Of a DNA stretch of 64,000 nucleotides, positions 12,700 through 24,409 are shown piece after piece (position 1 is the first letter of the stretch; every line of letters begins with the position of its first letter). The DNA is from Antilocapra americana (Eukaryota > Chordata > Mammalia > Artiodactyla > Antilocapridae): positions 7,607,898 through 7,671,897 of the forward strand of contig ML662465.1 in assembly GCA_007570785.1 (NCBI GenBank), written 5' to 3'. The position numbers and the translations under genes are program-made. The notes beneath the pieces are model-generated. The model was not told the origin of the DNA and made no database searches. It worked only from the letters and a program-made list of their open reading frames with translations.

Positions 12700-13016
12700 C
12701 TCTGCTGTGCTGTGCTTAGTCACTCAGTCGTGTCCAATTCTTTGTAACTCCATGGACTGTAGCCTGCCAGGCTCCTCTGTCCTTGGGGATTCTCCAGGCA
12801 AGAATACTGGAGTGAGTTGCCATGCCCTTCTCCAGGGGATCTTCCCAACCCAGAAATTGAACCCAGGTATCTCGCACTGCAGATGGATTCTTTACTGGCT
12901 GAGCCATCAGGGAAGCCCACGAATACCAGAGCAGGTAGCCTGTCCCTTCTCTTAGGGGATCTTCCTGAGCCAGGAATTGAACCAGGGTCTCCTGCATTGC
13001 AGGCAGATTCTTTAGG
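12700..13016 (-). mobile_element. Bov-A2-type SINE
   Basis: This antisense dimer carries the CAAGAATACTGGAGTGAGTTG block in the first unit. The second unit starts near 12920 and ends at TGCATTGCAGGCAGATTCTTTA. Confidence 0.85.
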
Positions 13017-13994
13017 TAGTAAAATTTTACAAGCACCAAATTTTAGATGGATCTTCTGGTAGACTAATTGAAGGTAAGAATGAGTCTAAGTAGATAAAGT
13101 GTCTCCAGAGAAATCACCTCCTTCTTGGCCAAGAAATTTCTAGCAATCTTCCTATAAAACACTTTTTAGTTAAGTAATAAGTAAATCACTATGATGTTTG
13201 TTATGTATTAGTGCAGACTTTTCTTTTTCATCTAGCTGTTATCCTATCATTTAGAGATTGTATTTGGGTAAATCAGCTCTTTTAAAATGGAGACACCTTC
13301 TTAGAAGACTAAACCTGCAGGCCCTATAGGACATTCACATTTAGTGTGAACTTACTTTCCTTCTACATACTACCTGAGAGGGGTATGAGAGAAAAGCTCA
13401 GCGGCTGGGACCCTTGGCATGGAGTACAGTCCTGGTGGATGGCTCCCATAGGTGGATAGAGTAAAGGTGGAGAAAGGGCTTGCAAATTCTTTACCTCATG
13501 TTTAGGGCATTATGAAACTATATTTAGTTATTTTGGATGTGACCACTCTTTCTCCCTGTTCATCCTACTTAAAAAGAAAATCTGAGAATTTTGACATTAG
13601 AGACTAGATGAACCTTTTATTTGTATCTTTGGTGTTAACACAGGTTCAAATAGCTTTCTTATGTGATGGCAAATTGGCAAGACAAATTTCCTTTGGAATA
13701 TTTCTGGCACACCCATAGTCTTCCTGATGCATTCTGCACATGAATTCTTTGTGATCTATGTTACCTTAAGAATTTTAGGAATTTCCATTATTGGTTCTCC
13801 ATATGTGTCCTAGCCCCTGCATTTCTAAGGTGAAGGTATAGGCTTGTGAGGAAGGGATGGTGAACTTGGGGTGTTTCCACTAGTTCATGGTTGGCTCATT
13901 GCAAGAATGGTGTTGCTCTGTGCAGTCCCTGGGGTAGAGCTTGCACACTCTGTTTTCCTGTTTAGTGGTGATTGCTCTTTAAATTTTCTTCTAG
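13017..13994 (+). other. intron sequence upstream of DCUN1D3 coding exon
   Basis: No repeat or exon was recognised. The 3' edge has a pyrimidine-rich tract (TTTAAATTTTCTTCTAG) that makes a good acceptor, with AG at 13993-13994. Confidence 0.6.
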
Positions 13995-14099
13995 GTTGGC
14001 TGGCTCCTCTGGCTGATGGCATGTTGAGGCACATGGGCCAGTGGCAACGAGGGCATCCAATCCAGAGAGGGCCGCTCTAGAGGCCAGGCCACCAGCATC
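13995..14099 (+). other. DCUN1D3: DCUN1D3 5'UTR portion of first coding exon
   Basis: The segment runs from the acceptor AG (13993-13994) to the main ATG at 14100. It holds two upstream ATGs: 14016 (a three-codon ORF ending at 14027) and 14021 (a 19-codon ORF ending at the TAG at 14080). The first main-frame ATG has A at -3 and G at +4, a strong Kozak context. Confidence 0.75.
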
Positions 14100-17000
14100 A
14101 TGGGCCAGTGTGTCACCAAGTGTAAGAATCCCTCATCAACTCTGGGTAGCAAGAATGGAGACCGTGACCCCAGCAGCAAGTCACATGGTAGGCGGAGTGC
14201 AAGCCACCGTGAGGAACAGCTGCCAGCCTGTGGCAAGCCAGGTGGAGATATCCTTGTCAATGGGACCAAGAAGGCAGAGGCTGCTACTGAGGCCTGCCAG
14301 CTGCCAACATCCTCCGGAGATGCTGGGAGGGAGCCCAAGTCAAATGCCGAAGAGTCTTCTTTGCAAAGGTTGGAAGAATTGTTCAGGCGCTATAAGGATG
14401 AACGGGAGGATGCAATTTTGGAGGAAGGCATGGAGCGCTTTTGCAATGATCTATGTGTGGACCCCACGGAATTTCGAGTGCTGCTTTTGGCTTGGAAGTT
14501 CCAGGCTGCTACCATGTGCAAATTCACCAGGTTAGTCACAAATACTTGGTGTCACCAGGGGAACAGAGGAGGGAAGAGAGCACCATTGAGCAGTGCTAGG
14601 TCTTAGCAGTGCCCAGCTAGGACAGAAGCGGGCACCAACAATCCTTGCCTGGAGTAATAATAATAATCCGTGTTGCCAGGATGCTCTCCCACCCCACTGC
14701 TATTTCAGACTTTTATCTTTTCTTTCACTCCTTTGTCAATTCACTGACTTCCTCACTCCGTTTATTGTGCACCTATCATGTGTCAGGCCTTGAGTGCCAC
14801 TGGGGATGTGCTTTAGTCACTGTATGCAGCTTGTTGCCCCTTTTAGCTCTCCGAACAATACCCTTAGCCACCCTATGTGCCAGTAAGGACAGCTGGCCCA
14901 TTATCAACTAGTATGTGTCTGCACAGTCACTCAGTCATGTCCAACTCTTTGTGACCCTGTGGGCTGTAGCCTGCCAGGCTCCTTTGTCTGTGGTATTTGC
15001 TGGGTAAGAATACTGGAGTGTGTAGCCATTTCCTCCTCCAGGGGCTGTTCCCAACCCAGGGATCGAACCCGTACCTCCTGCCTTGGCAGGCTGATTCTTT
15101 ACCACTGAGCCACCTGGGAAGTCCTGTCAGCCAGTAGTTGTGTGCATTGTTATGATCACGTATCCCTATAGAGATCAGGGTCACTGCAAGGTGTGGTTTG
15201 CAGAGCACTGGGTTCTGAGTAAGAAGAATTAACTTTGAGAACCCCTCAATAAAACTTTTAGTCCCTGAGCAGGTTACTCAGCAGACCTTAGATGTTCTGT
15301 CTTCAGAACATACAGAATATCTAACATGATCAGTGTGAGACCATGTTGTAAGCCAGAAGTGTTATATATAGATGTTAAAAAATATACATACAAGTTTTGC
15401 TTTTTAGTAACAGAACTTTGATCTCTGGTGGCAGTTTCCCCGGGTTCTTCCAGAATCTTTGGACTCCAAAAATTTTCCTTGGCAGCAACCAAAAATATTC
15501 CAAAAATAAACAACCCCTATAGAATCAAAAGGAAAACAGGAAGACTCCCTCCCCATCTCCAAGGAAAGTCTACAGCTTAATCACTCTTGCAGAATGAGAA
15601 ATGGCATGGAGCAGGAGACTTTGAGTGTAGCTTTGGAAAGATGAATAGATGAATGAATGAACCATTATCAGCTGCCTACCATGTGCTGGCACTATTGGAA
15701 GTTGACATAACAACTTGTTTAGTTAAACCCTATGAAGTAAGGTAATATTCTCACCATTTGGCAGATGAAGAAATAGGATTGCAATTAGTAGAGGAGTTGG
15801 AGTTCAAATCCCGACAGCTTCATAGTTATGCTCTTAATTATACTATATTGCCTCTTAGTAAATGATACCATTTGCTATTATTAATTGTGCCCCCTCCTTC
15901 CTGTTGCAGGAAGGAATTTTTTGACGGCTGCAAAGCAATAAGTGCAGACAGCATTGATGGGATCTGTGCACGGTTCCCTAGCCTCTTAACAGAAGCCAAA
16001 CAAGAGGATAAGTTCAAGGATCTCTACCGGTTTACATTTCAGTTTGGCCTGGACTCTGAAGAAGGGCAGCGGTCACTGCATCGAGAAATAGCCATTGCCC
16101 TGTGGAAACTTGTCTTTACCCAGAACAATCCTCCGGTATTGGACCAGTGGCTAAACTTCCTAACAGAGAACCCCTCGGGGATCAAGGGCATCTCCAGGGA
16201 CACTTGGAATATGTTCCTTAACTTCACTCAGGTCATTGGCCCTGACCTCAGCAACTACAGCGAAGATGAGGCCTGGCCAAGTCTCTTTGATACCTTTGTG
16301 GAGTGGGAAATGGAGCGAAGGAAAAGAGAAGGGGAAGGGAGAGGTGCACTCAGCTCAGGGCCCGAGGGCTTGTGTCCCGAGGAGCAGACTTAGTGGCTCT
16401 GTCTCAGGAGCAGCAGCAAGGATCTGCCTGCTGCCCTGCAGTCAACCAAGGAATTGGACCTTTCTGGAAATTACTGAAGATCCGGATATTTTCTACTTTA
16501 CACCTTTCTCTGCCTTGTATCTGAAAGGGCTCTAAAATGCTGTATCATGTTTTAGGCACTTTCTTCACTTTTGGTTATTTCCCTTTTTTGGGGAGGGGTC
16601 CCCCAAAATATTTGAACCTGGCTACATGTTGTATATCTTTTTATTTTTTTGAAGCCTTCAGATAGAATAAGCCTGCCACTTCTTGCACAAATTAGATTTT
16701 TTTTTTTTTTGATGGGGGAGGGTGTAGAGCAGGTAGTGGGGAATGGGACAGTTAGGTTGAATTATCATTATAAAATGATACAGTGCCAGATCTCAGTTTT
16801 GCATATTCTTGTTTTTCAGGGCAGGTCTGTACTGTGTGTAGTGCTGTTTACATGGTTGAATTTAGGTTGTAATAATTACTTTTAAAGATTTACACAGAGT
16901 TGAATTTTGAATTAACAGTGTTAACTGTTAACCACATTGCATTAATTCCCAGGCGATTTAAAGCTCTTGGAGAGCCAAGGCCGGCCAAGAGCATCTGTAG

Positions 17001-20000
17001 TCTGGTGATGACCCCCTTTTAAGCTAATTTATCTGAAACTCTATTTTTCTCACTTCTTGCTCATTCCTTCTTTGACCTATTGCATTTCATGTTGAGTTTA
17101 TCCATCAACATGCTGCACCTGTCAGTCAAGTGAGCGGTTTTGTTAGAACACATTGTACTGAGAACCACTTAAGCATTGAATGCAGAGAAAGCAGTGCTAC
17201 CTCAGTTTTGCTGGAAGTAGACTTTGATAGTTTTCTTTCTTTGATGAATTTTCTGTATTTTCATGTTGTAAGTGGAAATACTTTTTTTTTTTCTTCATTT
17301 GCTTTGGAGCCAAAGTTTCTGTTCCTGGTGGTCGGAAAACTGTGCCTGCCGGCCAACTGACTTGAAGGAAAACTGTGGTATGAAGCTCTGCTTGAATTTT
17401 TTTTTTTATCTTAATTGAGTATCATCAGCTTACTTGTCTGGCAAGTGCAGGAGCCTGGGGTTGGCCTGAACTCTGCCAAACAAATACATAAGTGTATTTA
17501 ATAGTTAAACGTGTGCCCTTTCCCTTCTTGCTGCACCCATGTTGTCACTTAACCCCCAGAAGTTATTTATTTTCTTCTTTGTTAATGTCAGGCTCATTTG
17601 GGGTAATGTGATGACTATTTAGGTTTACATGACCCTCCTCACCTTTTCCTACCCCCAAATATGTATATATACATATATATGTATATATTTTACCTATATA
17701 ATATATATATATATACACATATATGTATCTATATTCCTTTGTTTCTTTGCCTGCTAAAACTAGCTATAAAAGGGAGCTGCCTTCAATATACAAAGTATAA
17801 GAGTGTCAGGGAGCATCATAATGAAGGCTTTTGAATCTGAATTTAGATCATTTTCATTAAAGATGAATTTTCTCAGTCCTTTCCTCACAAGAGGGAGTCC
17901 CAGTTCCCTAGACACCTCCACATGCTTGCTCTGTAAGGCCAGCTTTGGCTAAACTGCCACACAGGAGCTGACTGGTCCTACCTGGTTTTAGTAGAGGGTC
18001 CTCTTATTTTTCCATTAAAAAAAAATGTCCTCATAAAACTGTACTGGAAAGATGGATGGCAGCAACTTGTACCATTCAGCTTCCGATACTTTGGAACAGA
18101 TTGAAAAGGGAATTTTTAAATAAAAATTTATAAAAATATTTATACTCTTGAGGCAGTGAGAGTTTGTCTATTAAATACTTGGGAGTTTTCTCCCAGGTGT
18201 ATGTTTCTCAGCCTGGGCAAGAATTGCTTATTTTGAGTTACTACTAACCTATGGCTCTGGGCTCCCATCTTTACAAAGATGATTTAAGGAGTTTCTGCAG
18301 TCGATGTTTTTGTAAAATTGGTATTGACATAGGGAACTTTTTTTTTTTTTTCAACCCTAACCCTGAGAGTTGCCCCTTTTATAGGGGTGGATGGGAAACT
18401 AAAGTCAGCCACAGTAGGTTAGCAATACTGCTGGAAAGCTGATGGGTCCCAGTCCAGATATCTGGCTTTGTTCTAACCTAAGACACAAGATCCTTGTAGA
18501 CAGTTTCTAAGGGTCCTAGCAGGTTCTGTGGGCTCAGTTGAAGTCAAGGTACCTAGACTGAGGTATTGAGACTGCCATCTCATCCAGTCAATTTATAACC
18601 TCATTTTTCCTCAGTTCTGGATTGGGCAGGGGTTAAGGTTAAAACCTTAACCTAGCAAGCTGCTTCTAGCCAGGTAAGGCTTTTTCTGTCTCAGATCAGA
18701 ATGGAGAGGACTCAAAATGCTGAGTATCCTAAGGACTCTGGAGGAACTGGATTCCTTCCCCAGCCTACAAGAAAGCATTCCATGCATTGGGTGTGCTATG
18801 ATGGATGTTTTAAAAAACACTCAGCTTCATTATCAACAAAAGAGCCATTTAAAATATTTTTTGGTTATATATTTAATGGTCTATTTGTTACACAATGCAA
18901 ATTATAAACCTGAGAAGGGAATGGTTAGGGACGGACTTAGTTTCCTTCCAGGTTTGAGTCTTTGATGCAAGGAATTCAAGCTTATGCAGTCACATGGACC
19001 AGTGCTTGACTTTCTCGTGGCTATAGGAAAAGCAGTTTTCTGTAGAGGGATCCAAGATGGAGTGTGTCTGTAGGGTTTGCAGTTACACTTCTGGGAAATG
19101 AGAGGTTCCTATTCCTCCTCACCTACAGATAGGTTTGCTGCTTAATGAGTGGGCAGTAATTGTGTTGAAGAGGTCAATGCATGCCCCTCAGGTAAGCCAG
19201 TGCACACTTCACTTTAAACAGTAGGACACCAGAGTGGTGTGGTGGTGTGGTCAGGGGCAGGATGTGGATGCATTTTGAAAATAGGCAAATACCAGACTAC
19301 AACAAACTGAGTGTGTTGGGAAGTTGTTTTTCGGCAGCAGTTTTGTGAGCTTCTATGGTATTTAGCAATTGATTCGAAAGCAGTATGAGATGAAGGGTGC
19401 TTCACTGCATTGCTCTTCCCCTATACTTGCCAAATTGGAATGTATCATTCTTAACCCTGCCTCCTGTAATGACACTTCGCTGTACTTAGGCTAATTGCCT
19501 CAGCAGTTCTCTCTGCCAGATGTGCTCACATGTGTGAGTTTGGTTCAAGATTCCATGTCTACCCTTCTGGTAAGGAAAAAAAAATCTAGAGCTAGGTAAA
19601 GATTCAAATTGCAGCCAAGCCCTGAGGCTCAAGGAAATCCAACAAAAAATGTACAAGGCAGTGTTTTCCGTATTAAACTTCCCTAAGGAAGGCACAAACT
19701 AGCCTTCTTGGAGAGGAAGAAAAGATTAAGCCACACATTTATTAGTGGGTCTTAAAACAGTATGGATCTCCCAAGGACCAGTGGCAAAATTCAGTCCTCC
19801 GTGCTGGAGCCTGCAGGGTGTGGGACTCCATGTGATGGCTGCATATAGTATGCTATGCCAAACTGTATGAAATAGTGATGGGAAATTACTTAGATAAGGA
19901 CCTGGTATAAAAGTTTAAAAACCAGAACATCTGTATTTTGGGGCATGTTTGGTTTGCATTTAAAGTCAAGTCTTCAGTGCAGTGAAGCCCAAAGGTAGAC

Positions 20001-21300
20001 CCAGTTATACAATTCTAAGGGCTGGAAGAAAGCTGCTGCTAGGTTGTTTTTGCTCTAACAGTAGCCCACTTTGCCACTCTTCTTGTGTGTCTGTCTGGTT
20101 AGTGATGACCTGAACATCTTGGTAACTGGGTAACTGACAAAGGTCTTCCCTGGGGTACTCAGCAGTATCTTGTTTAAATGTGTGCGTGTGTGCTAATTCA
20201 CTTCAGTCATATCCGACTCTGTGTGACCCTGTGGACTGTAGCCAGCCAGGCTCCTCTGTCCATGTCATTCTCCAGGCAAGAATACTGTAGTGGGTGGCCA
20301 TGCCCTCATCCAGGAGACCTTCCCAACCCAGGGATTGAACCGGCTTCTCTTATGTCTCCTGCATTGGCAGGTTGATTCTTTACCACTAGCACCACCTGGG
20401 AAGCCCTTGTTTAAACAAGATGGACTAAAAGGACTGTTAAAAACGTCATTAAAATGTTAATTGGGACTCATGAGAACATGTAACATTGATCCTCCTCTTA
20501 CTCCACAGTTTTCTGAATCATATAGAGGGGATTCCCCTGCCCACTCCCCATTCAGAGTTTACACCTTTGTTAAGTTGTAATCATTAGCGTTTATCCGGGT
20601 TAACCTTGACTAGCACTGCCTTACATTGAGGATCTGCAGGTGCTTTTCCTCACCTGCAGATTTTGAAAAACAAAATTGAGTAACCATCAGATGCTGTTTC
20701 TGATTCAGGTGCTGGAGTTATCACATCCTTCTCCCTATTCCTCTCTGAAAACTGAGCCTGCTCTTCTACCACCCACCTTCCCTACAACTTTCAACATAAA
20801 TATTGCATATTGCCAAAGGAAGCCATTCAGCAGCTGCTGTGGTTTTTTTCCCCCAACACATTCTGGGAGAAGTGTCCTCCTTCTGACCCTGGTCCTAGCC
20901 CCTTGAGTCTGTTATTAATTGCTCTTACCTGTTGCACTAATGAATATGATACTAGGTTTCAAAGGAGGGATTTGAAGCAATAGGCAAATGGGGCTTGGAT
21001 AAACTGGTCCTACAAATAAGATAACCCTGCCTTATCCCGCTGAGGTGATGAGTCCACTACTCATGTGACCCTCCACCTTTGTGGATTCCTCTTGGTTTGT
21101 GACCAGCGTGTCTGTTTCTTGAAGTTGTACAAACTTGTTGACAAAAGTCAATACTTTGATTTGTATTCTCTGCACTGTTGCACTCTCCAAATGGCTCCTT
21201 GAATATTTTTATTAACTTGTTACACACATTATTGTCTACTTTTTTATTTGGAAGGTAACCTGCTGTTGGACTTAATAAATTTGTTTACTTGACTAATGAC
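13995..21300 (+). CDS. DCUN1D3: DCUN1D3 (DCN1-like protein 3) gene, coding part and 3'UTR
   Basis: The joined coding sequence 14100-14530 plus 15910-16393 is 915 nt including the stop and gives 304 residues, the usual mammalian length. DCUN1D3 (SCCRO3/DCNL3) is a DCN1-like protein that binds cullins and the NEDD8 E2 and modulates cullin neddylation. Unlike its relatives it is N-myristoylated and recruits CUL3 to membranes. Visible here are Met-Gly-Gln-Cys at the N-terminus (myristoylation Gly2 with adjacent Cys), a low-complexity polar region to about residue 85, and the DCUN1/PONY domain from about residues 86 to 278. The single intron (14531-15909) is GT-AG. Both exons are clean and there is no frameshift. 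The 5' non-coding exon lies outside or unrecognised to the left. The 3' limit is inferred from a poly(A) signal. The neighbour REXO5 converges on it from the other strand. Confidence 0.95.
14100..14530 (+). CDS. DCUN1D3: DCUN1D3 coding exon 1
   Basis: It encodes residues 1-143 and two bases of codon 144. The ATG at 14100 was chosen because it gives the myristoylation signal MGQCVTKCK and has a strong Kozak context. The exon covers the polar N-terminal extension and the first helices of the DCUN1 domain (SSLQRLEELF at about 86-95, then the CNDLCVDPTEF helix region at 115-125). It ends at ACCAG|GTTAGT, phase 2. Reading other frames of this exon gives long but spurious ORFs. Confidence 0.97.
14735..14900 (+). 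mobile_element. MIR SINE remnant
   Basis: 'tttattgtgcacctatcatgtgtcaggc' followed by a 'ctggggatgtgc' block resembles the MIR core. It is truncated and diverged. Confidence 0.5.
14918..15125 (-). mobile_element. Bov-tA-type SINE in DCUN1D3 intron
   Basis: This antisense copy has GTCACTCAGTCATGTCCAAC at the left and the tRNA-like TTTACCACTGAGCCACCTGG at the right. Confidence 0.9.
15655..15850 (+). mobile_element. MIR SINE remnant
   Basis: The ordered MIR blocks are 'ctgcctaccatgtgctggcac', then 'accatttggcagatgaagaaa', then 'ggagttcaaatccc'. It ends about 60 bases before the DCUN1D3 exon 2 acceptor. Confidence 0.65.
15910..16393 (+). CDS. DCUN1D3: DCUN1D3 coding exon 2
   Basis: It encodes residues 144-304 and ends at TAG (16391-16393). 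It starts at GTTGCAG|GAAGGAATTT. It holds the rest of the DCUN1/PONY domain, including the conserved FTFQFGLD, IALWKLVF and WNMFLNF segments and the DNYSED/EAWPSLFDTFVEW-type cullin-binding C-terminal part (here SNYSEDEAWPSLFDTFVEW). A basic and glutamate-rich tail follows. No stop or shift occurs inside. Confidence 0.97.
17659..17727. repeat. AT-rich palindromic microsatellite
   Basis: Alternating TA/CA steps (ATATATACATATATATGTAT and similar) form an imperfect self-complementary run inside the DCUN1D3 3'UTR. Confidence 0.85.
18119..18124 (+). promoter_or_regulatory. DCUN1D3: candidate proximal poly(A) signal of DCUN1D3
   Basis: An AATAAA hexamer lies within AAATAAAAATTTAT and is followed 25-50 bases later by a GTGAGAGTTTGTC G/T-rich stretch. 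Use would give a 3'UTR of about 1.75 kb. Confidence 0.45.
20184..20406 (-). mobile_element. Bov-tA-type SINE in DCUN1D3 3'UTR region
   Basis: This antisense copy runs from CACTTCAGTCATATCCGACTC to TTTACCACTAGCACCACCTGG. An insertion near 20350 separates the two halves slightly. Confidence 0.9.
21274..21279 (+). promoter_or_regulatory. DCUN1D3: candidate distal poly(A) signal of DCUN1D3
   Basis: An AATAAA hexamer in CTTAATAAATTTG is preceded by T-rich sequence and followed by a TTTGTTTACTTGAC stretch. Use would give a 3'UTR of about 4.9 kb. Confidence 0.5.
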
Positions 21301-22042
21301 AGTTCTGCAAGAAACAAAAAACTGCCCCCAAACAAAAAAATACCTGTGACTTCATTCTGGGGTGAGCTTTACCCACCAGGAGCCTCTTCCAACATAACGG
21401 ATGGCAAATCCTGTGCTTTGGAAAACTGTCCAGATCATACAGGATCCCCAGCTACAAACATGGATGTTGATCTCCCACTCACCAAGCTTAACAGCTTTTC
21501 AAGTCCCAGTACTTCTAGGCAAGAAGCAAATGTGTCCTCACAGGGCTACTACCTAAATAGTCTTACCTTATCAACTGATGTGGATTCCCATGAAGAATAA
21601 AAAGTGAATTAGAACTCTTTGAATAGTTGGCTCCTATATCTACTAGGTTGGCAGTGATTAAGGCAAAGGAGGCAAGCTGAAAACTGTCAAATGCCACTGT
21701 TCTATGATCTTTGGCAAGTTAGTAAAATTCTGAGTTTCCTTTTAGTCATCTGTAAAATCAAGAGAGACTGTTATTTCTGTTAATGTTAGGATTTAAAAGA
21801 ACATCTATGATTTATAAAGCACCTAAGAGAAAAGTTTAAGGTTTCCAAAGGCTATTAGGCAACGCAGGGAATCCAGATAATGGGAGGACTGGAATGGTCA
21901 CATATGACCTTTCAAGTCACTGCCTCTCTTGAGGACTCAACTTCCCTATGCCAAATTGGGAGGATGGTGGGCTTAGAGTAACATGGTTTCTAATGGCTCC
22001 CTCTGGCTCTTACATTTTAGAAGTCTAACTGTGGTAGACCTT

Positions 22043-22185
22043 GTTGTTTAGTCACTAAGTTATGTCTGACTCTTCTGCGATCCCATGGACTTCTTCTCCA
22101 GTGGATCTTCCCAACCCCAGGGATTAAAACTGCACCTCCTGCATTGACAGGTGGATTCTTGACCATTGAGCCATCAGGAAATCTA
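22043..22185 (-). mobile_element. truncated Bov-tA-type SINE
   Basis: This antisense copy runs from GTCACTAAGTTATGTCTGAC to the tRNA-like TGACCATTGAGCCATCAGG. The central CAAGAATACTGGAGT block is missing, which implies an internal deletion. Confidence 0.8.
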
Positions 22186-23029
22186 GAGGATGACTTTTTC
22201 CTCACCTAAAAAATATGCACTTATTTTCCCAGTTGGCTCTTGGGCTTGTATCTTCTTTGGCTTTTTGAGTTACTGAGCCCAGCCAGGGTCTTACAAATAG
22301 AGGTATGGGAAATAATAAAGTGAATATTACTGATTTGGGTGCTTGTATAGAATATGGGGCCATTTATTCAAAGTGTCGTCATGGTGCTATATGGCTAAAA
22401 ACCAATTTTTGACTAGATGAGGGATAAACAACTAACACTGTTACCAGATAATAGTAGAATGGTATACTGAAAGTAGTTCTGAGCGTTCAGAGTACTATAG
22501 TCACCTCAGCACTGGCGTCTTCCTTCCTCTCAAACCAGCTGCCAAAGTACATGGCTGGGTTAGCTTTGGAAGTCATTCTCTAACTCTGGATTTTGACCTA
22601 GACCCTAAAGGGTTACTCTGCCTGGAAGTTAAGGCAAGGGAGCCAGCCTAACCTCTCCCCCTTCCTTTCCTTTGCTATGACTTCCGAGGATGTCCTCTCT
22701 TATGAAAGCTATAAGGCTCTTATGTGGGTTTAACGTTCTTCCTATGTAACATTCCTTGATTCTCCTCTTACCTTGTGCTATGCTGAGAAAGTCTTAGTGA
22801 AATACAGCAGCAGTGCAGTCAGCAGCAGAGCCTCTAACTCTAATGTTTTGTAATCCATGCTGATGAGGACTCTGGGCCCATGTTTATCTGGGGTGTTGCT
22901 GCTGAGAATGTGAGTATATTACAATACAGAGCTACAAAATAATATGGTACTAGTGTGAGACAAGACACAGACACAAGGCCTTGAATACACAGACTACAGT
23001 GCAGCCTCCTTTACTGTGTAAGTAAAGAC

Positions 23030-23890
23030 AGGTAATTGGATAAAATCTAAATATTTGGTGGAAAGTTACCTATGCCAAAATAAGTTCTAAGAGGAATAAA
23101 GGTGTATGTGTAAAAAATTAAATCATTTAAAAAGTATATGTAATATAATCAGTGGATATTAAATTATCTCTGGGTCAGTCAAGACTTTTTATGCATAAAA
23201 GCAAATAGAAAAAAATCATGATAGACAAGAACAGACTTCTAAAACTATCTTAAAAAACTAGAAACATTTTTGCAATAATTGACAAATGAACACTACATTT
23301 GTAAAGAACTTAAAAATTCAGAATGGAAAACCATTATGGAAAAGACAACAGAAACATGGGCAAAGGATATGGACAATTCTAAAGAAAAACAATTGTGCAA
23401 AAGCTTCTGGAAAAAATAGTAGATGACAATCTAAAGGGTATTCGAATAAATAGATTTTAAATCCTAAATTAAACATAATGAAAAACTTTTTAAAATCTAT
23501 CAAATTGACAAATATTTGAAAAAAAAATCAGTGCTAGCAAACAGGGTAAAAACTCCTGGAATTAAGCCTTCAGTGGTTCATACTCTTCAACCCAATTAAA
23601 TTCACTTCGAGGAATTTTTCCTCAAGAAATAATTATCTGCCAAACATGTGCAAGGATATGATTGGCAGCATTATTTGGGAACAACTTGGGACTCGTTTAG
23701 AAATTATGGCACATAGCATGTTGGAATATTATGCAGCTATTAAAAACTGCTTTTGAATAGTGAAAAATGTATGATAGAAGACTGTAAAATAGTGGTAGTT
23801 ACTGACTCATTAGGTATGATTTTAACTTTTCTGGATTTTTCAAGTTTCCATTAATGGGTTTCCTTTATAATAGAGAAGATAATTTACAAA
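23030..23890 (+). mobile_element. old L1/HAL1 3' fragment
   Basis: A-rich sequence contains the order typical of L1/HAL1 3' ends: 'aaatctatcaaattgacaaat', then 'ttcaacccaattaaattcacttc', then 'gaatattatgcagctattaaaaa', and a final block before 23890. It has no usable frame. Confidence 0.65.
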
Positions 23891-24409
23891 AAGGGGGACA
23901 AAAGGAAATGAAAATAACATGGCTGAGTATTTTACTTAACAACCCCATTATGGGTGAGGAGGCTAGAAAGTTTGGGAATAGTATGTTCAAAGCCTAAACC
24001 AAGTATTCTGTGAAAATCCTTCCAGTTGCTTTTTTCCCCCAAATGAGAAGTTGCTTCTCTAGCAGCTGCCTTGGCAGGCTCAGCATTGGCTGCCTAGAAG
24101 GGTGTGGGAGGAAAAATGCACAAACGCACTTATGAATGGAATGTGTTTTGCAAGAGGCCAAGTTGGCAGCTTTGGCTTCCAAAAGGTGGGACATCAGAAC
24201 AATGTGTGCAAACTGGAGCCTCAAGAGACTTTATGGTCTGGGCCTATCTCTGCAGAGTTCTAGAGTTGGGGCCCATGGGGAAACTTCACCCCACCCATCA
24301 AGGAAAAGGAATAGCCTTGGCTGTCCCTAGGAGCAAAGAGAGTGCTCTTGGCACAGGGAGCCTTCATCTACTTTGAGTCTGCAGTTCAAAGATGATCCTC
24401 AATAAAATG

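Larger units (their letters stand above)
14531..15909 (+). other. DCUN1D3: DCUN1D3 intron between coding exons
   Basis: The donor is GTTAGT and the acceptor is TTCCTGTTGCAG. The intron contains a MIR remnant, one antisense Bov-tA and a second MIR. Confidence 0.9.
16394..21300 (+). other. DCUN1D3: DCUN1D3 3'UTR (inferred)
   Basis: This is a long AT-rich stretch without introns or exons. It contains T and AT runs (16690, 17281, 17400, 17659-17727), poly(A) signals at 18119 and 21274, and one antisense Bov-tA (20184-20406). The 3' limit rests on the AATAAA at 21274 followed by a T/G-rich stretch. Whether the distal site is used, or the transcript ends near 18145, cannot be read from the sequence. 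Confidence 0.55.

Noticed and set aside
14041..14535. A 164-codon open frame overlapping DCUN1D3 exon 1 in another frame
   Set aside because: It starts at GTG rather than ATG and overlaps a recognised conserved protein in a different frame. It is a shadow of the coding exon and runs past the splice donor.
16236..16535. A 99-codon open frame over the end of DCUN1D3
   Set aside because: It is out of frame with the conserved coding sequence and runs into the 3'UTR.
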